A stretch of 64,000 nucleotides of DNA from Pseudactinotalea suaedae. GTDB lineage: Bacteria > Actinomycetota > Actinomycetes > Actinomycetales > Beutenbergiaceae. Of the stretch, positions 59,269 through 64,000 are shown in pieces (the first letter of the stretch is position 1; each line of letters opens with the position of its first letter). The stretch is taken from the NCBI RefSeq assembly GCF_009733815.1, contig NZ_WNXY01000003.1:186001-250000 (forward strand), written 5' to 3'. Position numbers and translations under genes: made by a program. Under the pieces are notes generated by a model. That model did not search any database. It was not told the origin of the DNA and saw only the letters and a list, made by a program, of their open reading frames with translations.

Positions 59269-60453
59269 TCAGGGATGGGCGGCCTGGAAGGTGGCGATCC
59301 GGTCGAAGGCCTCGGTGACGGCAGGTGCGCCGGCGGCGAACGAGAGCCGGACGTACCGGCCGCCGTCGACACCGTCGAAGTCGACCCCCGGCACCAGCGC
59401 GACACCCTGCTGCTCGAGCAACGCCTGGCACCACGTGGCCGAGTCCGGGTAGGTCCCGAGCGGGACGCCCGCGTACAGGTAGAACGCGCCGTCGGCCGGC
59501 GCGACCGGTCCCCACCCCAGGCGGGCTGCGCCGTCGAGAGCGAGCGCTCGCGTGCGGGCGAGGTCGGCCAGCCGCGCGTCGGCCTCGGCGTAGGACTCCG
59601 GCTCGAACGCGGCGAGCGCCGCGTGCTGAGCGGGAACCGGCGGGCACAGCGCCAGGTTGCCCGCGAGCGCGTCCACGGCGTCGCGCAGGTCCGCAGGGAT
59701 CAGCGCCCAGCCGAGACGCCAGCCCGTCATGCCCCAGTACTTCGAGAACGAGGACACCACCACGGAGCTCGCGGCCGCCTCGAGCTCCCATGCGCACGTG
59801 CCGCGTGGGTCGGGCATGCCGGGCTCGGGATAGGTGAGGCCGTGGTAGATCTCGTCGGAGACCAGCCGGGTACGGTGCGCGGCGCACCACGCGGCGATCT
59901 CGGCGAGCTCGGCGCGCGAGGTCATCGACCCGGTCGGGTTGGCCGGCGAGGCGAGCACGAGACCCGCGAGCGGACCTGCCTGGTCCAGCAGCGCCGTCGT
60001 CGGCTGAAATCCGCTCTCGGGACCGACCGCGATCTCGACGACCTCGCACCCGAGCGCCGCCAGGATGTTCCGGTACGCCGGATAGCCGGGCCGCGTCAGC
60101 GCGACCCGGTCGCCGTGCTCGAACGCCGCGAGGAACGCCAGCAGGAAGGCACCCGAGGAGCCGGTGGTGACGGCGACGGCGTCCGGCTCGAGCTCGAGGT
60201 CGTACCAGCGCCGGTAGTGGCCGGCGATCGCACGCCGCAGCGGCTCGACCCCCACCGCGGGGCTGTAGCCGAACGGCGCCGCGTGCTGGTGCAGCTCAGC
60301 CGCCCGGGTGTGCACGAGCGCGGGCGCTCCCCCGGCGGGCTCGCCCGCGCACAGCGAGATCACGTCCCTCCCGGCGGCGCGCATGCGCTCGACGGCGGCG
60401 AGCACCGTCATCACCTGGAACGGCGGTACCTGCGACCGGCGCGAGGCCGTCAC
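59269..60453 (-). CDS. PLP-dependent aminotransferase (class I/II)
   Basis: A 394-residue fold-type I aminotransferase. The start SRRSQVPPFQVMTVLAAVER and DVISLCAGEPAGGAP are typical of aspartate/methionine aminotransferase-like proteins. The PLP lysine is in SSFSKYWGMTGWRLGW, the Asn/Asp pair in LASPANPTGSM and LVSDEIYHGLTY, and the carboxylate-binding Arg in GRYVRLSFA. The preferred amino acid is not evident. GTG at 60453 gives the family-like start; an upstream GTG at 60486 has AGGTGG nearby and is an alternative. No pathway neighbours. Confidence 0.88.
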   Translation of the reverse strand: MTASRRSQVPPFQVMTVLAAVERMRAAGRDVISLCAGEPAGGAPALVHTRAAELHQHAAPFGYSPAVGVEPLRRAIAGHYRRWYDLELEPDAVAVTTGSSGAFLLAFLAAFEHGDRVALTRPGYPAYRNILAALGCEVVEIAVGPESGFQPTTALLDQAGPLAGLVLASPANPTGSMTSRAELAEIAAWCAAHRTRLVSDEIYHGLTYPEPGMPDPRGTCAWELEAAASSVVVSSFSKYWGMTGWRLGWALIPADLRDAVDALAGNLALCPPVPAQHAALAAFEPESYAEADARLADLARTRALALDGAARLGWGPVAPADGAFYLYAGVPLGTYPDSATWCQALLEQQGVALVPGVDFDGVDGGRYVRLSFAAGAPAVTEAFDRIATFQAAHP

Positions 60454-60526
60454 GACTGCGCACCCGCGGCCCGCTCGGTGCACCACGCCACCTGAGGTCG
60501 CATGGCTTCAGGCTAGTGCCGCCGCG

Positions 60527-62611
60527 TCAGCGGGCCTTGGCCGCCTTCTTCTCCGCGTCGCGGAGCGCCTTCTCGCTGATCGCTTCCTGCCCGCTCGCCC
60601 GCAGGCGCCGGTAGTAGTCACGCGCCTCGTCCTGACGCTGCGCCTCGACACCGGTCCCGATCGTCGCCCCGACGTGCTCCGGTGAGTACCCGAAGGACTC
60701 GACGAGGTCGAGCGCGTACGGGCGCAGCCGCGCGAGCAGCCGGTTGATGTAGGAGGTCACGGTGCGGGCGCGCTGGCTGGAGATCCGTCCGTTGATGAGG
60801 TACCACGCGAGGTTCCGCTCGATCGTGACCAGCCCGAACAGGTCGCGCAGCCAGGTGAGGACCTTCCTGGTCTCGGCGTCCTTGATCGTCGCGAGCGCCT
60901 CGGTGAAGGCCTCCCACTGCAACAGGTCGGCGTGCGCGCGGGCGGCCTCGATCAGGTCGTTCTGGTGGTCGTTGAACAGCGCGGCGGCGACCTCGGGGGC
61001 GGCGGTGCGCGCCGGGCGCAACCCGTCGGCGATCTCCTCGACCATCGTCTCCACGCGCTCCTCGAGCAGCTCCCGCTGCACGGCGGGGTCGCGGATCTCG
61101 AGCGCGGAACGCGCAGCCGAGCCGAAGTCGGAGATCGACTGCGCCGCACGGCGCAACGGGGTGCGGTGCAGCGTCATGTCGGCGGCTCGGTCGGCCACGT
61201 AGCGCACGGTGCCGGCGACGTTCATGCGGGCGATCGAGCGGCCGTAGTCGGTCAGCAGCCGCTTCCCGACCAGCTGCAGCAGCACGGTGTTGTCACCTTC
61301 GAACGTGGCGTACACGTCCAGGTCGGAGTGCCACCCGGTGAACTTGTTCTCCGCCATGTATCCGGCGCCGCCGCAGGCCTCGCGGCACTGCTGCACGGTC
61401 TCCAGGCACAGCCAGCTGGTCATCGGCTTGCTCGCCGCGGCGAGGGTCTCGAGGTCCTCGCGGTCGGCGTCGGTGTCGAACTCGCCGGAGAACACCTCGT
61501 GGAACCGCTGCAGCAGGTGGTTGTGCATGAACTGCGCCGCGTAGGTCCGAGCGATCAGCGGCAGCAGCCGCCGCTGGTGCCGCTGGTAGTCGAGCAGCAC
61601 CATCTCGGTGTGCGGGTCGGCAGCCGTGAACTGGCGGCGCTCGTTGCCGTACCGCACAGCGGTGGCCAGCGCCATCTTCGAGACGGCGTTCGCGGCACCG
61701 GACAGCGACACCCGGCCCTGCACCAGCGTGCCGAGCATCGTGAAGAACCGGCGCCCGGGGCTGTCGATCGGGGAGCTGTAGGTCCCGTCGGCGGCGACGT
61801 CGCCGTACCGGTTGAGCAGGTTCAGCCGCGGCACCCGCACGTGGTCGAACGCGAGCCTGCCGTTGTCGATGCCGTTGAGCCCACCCTTGAGGCCGTCGTC
61901 CTCGCTCGAGACGCCGGGCAGCAGCGCGGCGGCACGACCATCCGGCCCGACCTCACGGATCGGGGTGTAGAAGGCGTGCACGCCGTGGTTGACGCCCTGG
62001 GTGATCAGCTGCGCGAACACGACGGCGGCGGTGCCATCCTTCGCGGCGTTGCCCAGGTAGTCCTTCCACGCGGCGCGGAACGGGGTGTGGAGCACGAACT
62101 CCTCGGTCGCGGGGTCGTACGTCGCGGTGGTGCCGATCGCGGCCACGTCGGAGCCGTGTCCGATCTCGGTCATCGCGAAGGCGCCGGGCGTGGTCAGGTC
62201 CAGCGCGCCGGGCAGGAGCTCGTCGTGGTGCCGCTCGGTGCCCAGGTGCAGGATCGCCGAGGCGAACAGACCCCACTGCACGCCCGCCTTGATCTGCAGC
62301 GAGGGGTCGGCGACGACGAGCTCCTCGAACCGCGCGAGGCTGCCGCCCGGGTCGTCCTGGCCGCCGAGCCGCTCGGGGAAGGCGCGCTGCACGGCGTGAC
62401 GCCGGACCAGCTCGTGCATCTGCTCGAGCACGCGTTCACGGTGCTCGGGGTAGGTGAGCCCCGGGACCCGGCGCAGCTCAGGTTCCAGGCAGAGGTCGCG
62501 ACTCTCACGACGCAGGTCGGCCCAGCGGCCGTCGAGCGCCGCGTTCACGGCGGCCCGGTCGACCGTGAGGCCCTCGGTTCCGGTCTCGGGCGAGGTCAGG
62601 GTGGCGCTCAT
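60527..62611 (-). CDS. Acyl-CoA oxidase / acyl-CoA dehydrogenase family (ACOX-like)
   Basis: A 694-residue flavoenzyme catalysing the first step of fatty acyl-CoA beta-oxidation. The acyl-CoA dehydrogenase middle domain is marked by GAFAMTEIGHGSDVAAIGTT and by GLNGIDNGRLAFDHVRVPR. The C-terminal ACOX domain has CREACGGAGYMAENKFTGW (the catalytic region) and TFEGDNTVLLQLVGKRLL. Length and the duplicated C-terminal helices match acyl-CoA oxidases of Actinobacteria. The ATG at 62611 has AGGAGAG upstream and overlaps the TetR stop (ATGA). Confidence 0.92.
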   Translation of the reverse strand: MSATLTSPETGTEGLTVDRAAVNAALDGRWADLRRESRDLCLEPELRRVPGLTYPEHRERVLEQMHELVRRHAVQRAFPERLGGQDDPGGSLARFEELVVADPSLQIKAGVQWGLFASAILHLGTERHHDELLPGALDLTTPGAFAMTEIGHGSDVAAIGTTATYDPATEEFVLHTPFRAAWKDYLGNAAKDGTAAVVFAQLITQGVNHGVHAFYTPIREVGPDGRAAALLPGVSSEDDGLKGGLNGIDNGRLAFDHVRVPRLNLLNRYGDVAADGTYSSPIDSPGRRFFTMLGTLVQGRVSLSGAANAVSKMALATAVRYGNERRQFTAADPHTEMVLLDYQRHQRRLLPLIARTYAAQFMHNHLLQRFHEVFSGEFDTDADREDLETLAAASKPMTSWLCLETVQQCREACGGAGYMAENKFTGWHSDLDVYATFEGDNTVLLQLVGKRLLTDYGRSIARMNVAGTVRYVADRAADMTLHRTPLRRAAQSISDFGSAARSALEIRDPAVQRELLEERVETMVEEIADGLRPARTAAPEVAAALFNDHQNDLIEAARAHADLLQWEAFTEALATIKDAETRKVLTWLRDLFGLVTIERNLAWYLINGRISSQRARTVTSYINRLLARLRPYALDLVESFGYSPEHVGATIGTGVEAQRQDEARDYYRRLRASGQEAISEKALRDAEKKAAKAR

Positions 62612-63270
62612 GATTTCTCTCCTGTGCTTCTGATCCGTGAGGTCGCGCTGGCACCACGCCAGAGCCAGCCGGCCAGCAGGTCGACCATCTCTGTGGCACC
62701 GAGTCGTTGTGAGGGTTCGAGGTCGAGCCAGCTCTCGCCGGCGCCGCGGACGAAACCGACCATCCCGTCGGCCCACAGCCGCGACAGGTGCCCCTCGGGA
62801 TCCGCCTCGCCGAGGAGCTCGGCGAGCGGTGCCGACACGGCGCGTGCGACCGTGTCGAGGAAGGTCGACATCGTGGCGCCGTTGGGCTGCGCGGTGACGA
62901 ACCGGTAGACGTTGGGCGAGTGCGTGAGCGTGCTGACGTAGACCTCGACCATCGCTCGCATGCGCTGCTGGGCCGGACCCTCGGCGCGCGAGGCCTCCTC
63001 GAGCGCGTCGGCGATCTCGTCGAGCACGTCCTGCCCGACGGCGGCCTGCAAGCCCGACTTGTCGGTGAAGTACCGGTACACGATCGACTTGCTCGTGCCC
63101 ATCGCTGCGGCCATCTCGTCCATCGACAGGTCCGGGCCGCGGCGGTGCACGGCCTTGCGCGCGGCACGGCTGAGCTCGGCGCGCCGCTGCTCGCGGTGCG
63201 CCTCCCAGCGGGTGGAGCGGCCGTCGGCCGCCTCCGCGCGTTCGAGATCTTCCGACGTGATCGAGGTCAC
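62608..63270 (-). CDS. TetR-family regulator of the beta-oxidation genes
   Basis: A 220-residue regulator. The HTH lies at about residues 30-75 (ELSRAARKAVHRRGPDLSMD, EMAAAMGTSKSIVYRYFTDK), followed by a ligand-binding domain that probably senses acyl-CoA or fatty acids. The GTG start is at 63270. Its stop overlaps the acyl-CoA oxidase start, so the regulator and enzyme are co-translated. It is divergent from the thiolase gene, with palindromic sequences between, implying autoregulation and control of both directions. Confidence 0.9.
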   Translation of the reverse strand: MTSITSEDLERAEAADGRSTRWEAHREQRRAELSRAARKAVHRRGPDLSMDEMAAAMGTSKSIVYRYFTDKSGLQAAVGQDVLDEIADALEEASRAEGPAQQRMRAMVEVYVSTLTHSPNVYRFVTAQPNGATMSTFLDTVARAVSAPLAELLGEADPEGHLSRLWADGMVGFVRGAGESWLDLEPSQRLGATEMVDLLAGWLWRGASATSRIRSTGEKS

Positions 63271-63277
63271 GGACCGA

Positions 63278-63302
63278 GAGTATCAGGTACTCTAGGTTCT
63301 AG
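63278..63302. promoter_or_regulatory. Likely operator in the tetR-thiolase divergent region
   Basis: GAGTA-TCAGG-TACTC (63278-63292) is a perfect 5-bp-arm dyad and is followed at once by CTAG-GTT-CTAG (63292-63302). It starts 8 bases upstream of the TetR GTG and lies 55 bases before the thiolase ATG, where a TetR protein would block both promoters. Confidence 0.5.
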
Positions 63303-63356
63303 ACAGTTCCGCCGACGGCACCGTCGGCGAGGTCCACAGCCAACGAGCGAGGTTCG

Positions 63357-64000
63357 ATGAGCACGACCAGCACGACGACACAGTCCAGCCAGGCACCGGC
63401 GAGCCCTCCCACCCAGACGCGACGCGCCGCCGTCGTCGGGGCGAACCGGATCCCGTTCGGCAAGGCGGGTGGCGCCTACTCCTCGGCCTCGAACCTCGAC
63501 ATGCTGACGGCGGCCCTGTCGGGTCTCGTGGCGCGGTACGGGCTGGCCGGCGAACGGCTGGGTGAGGTCACCGCGGGCGCCGTGCTCAAGCACTCCCGCG
63601 ACTTCAACCTCACCCGTGAGGCCGTGCTGGGGGCGAGCCTGTCGCCGCAGACACCGGCCTCCGACGTGCAGCGCGCGTGCGCCACCAGCCTCGAGGCCAC
63701 CTGGGACATCGCGAACAAGATCGCGCTCGGCCAGATCGAGTCGGGCATCGCCGGCGGCGCCGACTCCACCTCGGACGCCCCGATCGTGGTGACCGACCGG
63801 CTGCGCCGCACGCTGCTCAAGCTGGCGCGAGCCAAGACCCTGCCGCAGCGCCTGCAGCTGCTCGCCGGGCTGCGCCCCGGCGACCTCGCCCCGGTGGCGC
63901 CCGACGTCGCCGAGCCCCGCACCGGCCTCTCGATGGGCGAGCACCAGGCGCTCACCACCCGCGAGTGGGGCATCGCACGGCAGGCGCAGGACGACATCGC
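63357..64000 (+). CDS. fadA: Acetyl-CoA C-acyltransferase (3-ketoacyl-CoA thiolase), cut by window end
   Basis: The first 214 residues of a thiolase that releases acetyl-CoA in the last step of beta-oxidation. AAVVGANRIPFGKAGGAYS opens the domain, and the nucleophilic cysteine is in SDVQRACATSLEAT, followed by GGADSTSDAPIVV. This matches the FadI/FadA type with a large loop (LLKLARAKTLPQRLQLLAG). ATG at 63357 has GAGG 5 bases upstream. The gene continues beyond 64000, and a fadB-type gene is expected next. It is divergent from the TetR/acyl-CoA oxidase unit. Confidence 0.93.
   Translation, partial: MSTTSTTTQSSQAPASPPTQTRRAAVVGANRIPFGKAGGAYSSASNLDMLTAALSGLVARYGLAGERLGEVTAGAVLKHSRDFNLTREAVLGASLSPQTPASDVQRACATSLEATWDIANKIALGQIESGIAGGADSTSDAPIVVTDRLRRTLLKLARAKTLPQRLQLLAGLRPGDLAPVAPDVAEPRTGLSMGEHQALTTREWGIARQAQDDI

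Overview
The window is very GC-rich, uses GTG and TTG starts often, and carries purine genes in an actinobacterial arrangement (a DUF3073 gene, purM, purF, a sterol-carrier-like gene). It also has a trehalose synthase-maltokinase pair, DUF3618/holin-like membrane genes, and an ABC sugar importer with no ATPase of its own. Together these point to a soil-type actinobacterium, probably Micrococcales near Cellulomonas, Actinotalea or Promicromonosporaceae. The genus is inference. No prophage, plasmid backbone, CRISPR array or classical insertion sequence is visible.

Layout. 0-5 kb: an ECF42-type sigma factor with its DGPF/YCII partner, a sugar-lactone oxidase, a transglutaminase-like protease, tRNA-Lys and a gene-poor stretch with two gene tails. 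5-14.8 kb: metabolic and stress genes (alpha-glucosidase, FAA hydrolase, nagB, GlsB-like protein, an EamA / EEP nuclease / msrB overlapping operon, an NmrA-like reductase, an MFS transporter continuous with an SRPBCC domain, a zincin). 14.9-21 kb: a 1397-residue LPXTG surface protein with eight tandem DUF7507-type repeats, a LuxR-type regulator and a tRNA Glu-Asp-Phe cluster. 21.6-31.6 kb: a DUF5701-like gene, a stand-alone MurE-like ligase, VOC/AraC, a DUF4173-like membrane protein, an acyltransferase, the sugar ABC operon and holin/DUF3618 membrane genes. 31.7-40.4 kb: DUF3073, purM, purF, RNB ribonuclease and SCP genes, then treS-mak. 40.5-46.9 kb: an extraordinary poly-G/poly-C tract, a 1652-residue secreted endonuclease/5'-nucleotidase and rsgA. 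47-54 kb: a small kinase, an epimerase, an AbiEi/DUF559-like gene between two 64-bp palindromic elements, a cyclic-nucleotide-binding flavoprotein and purL. 54-64 kb: a beta-propeller lipoprotein, a HAD phosphatase, a TetR/DHA2 efflux pair with a clear operator, a 10-unit palindromic array, an aminotransferase, and a beta-oxidation island (acyl-CoA oxidase, TetR, thiolase running off the window).

How genes work together. purM, purF and purL supply de novo purine synthesis. treS and mak convert trehalose to maltose-1-phosphate. The sugar importer presumably borrows a shared ATPase. The secreted nuclease/nucleotidase releases phosphate and nucleosides from extracellular nucleic acid. The TetR-ACOX-thiolase genes form a fatty-acid degradation module.

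Most unusual are two families of periodic, palindromic intergenic elements. Family A has a 28-bp period and lies in two convergent intergenic regions. Family B has a 19-bp period and occurs as two 64-bp copies bracketing the AbiEi/DUF559-like gene. In both families neighbouring stop codons fall inside or next to the element. The family B plus nuclease-like gene arrangement is the best candidate here for an undescribed system, but its function is unproven.
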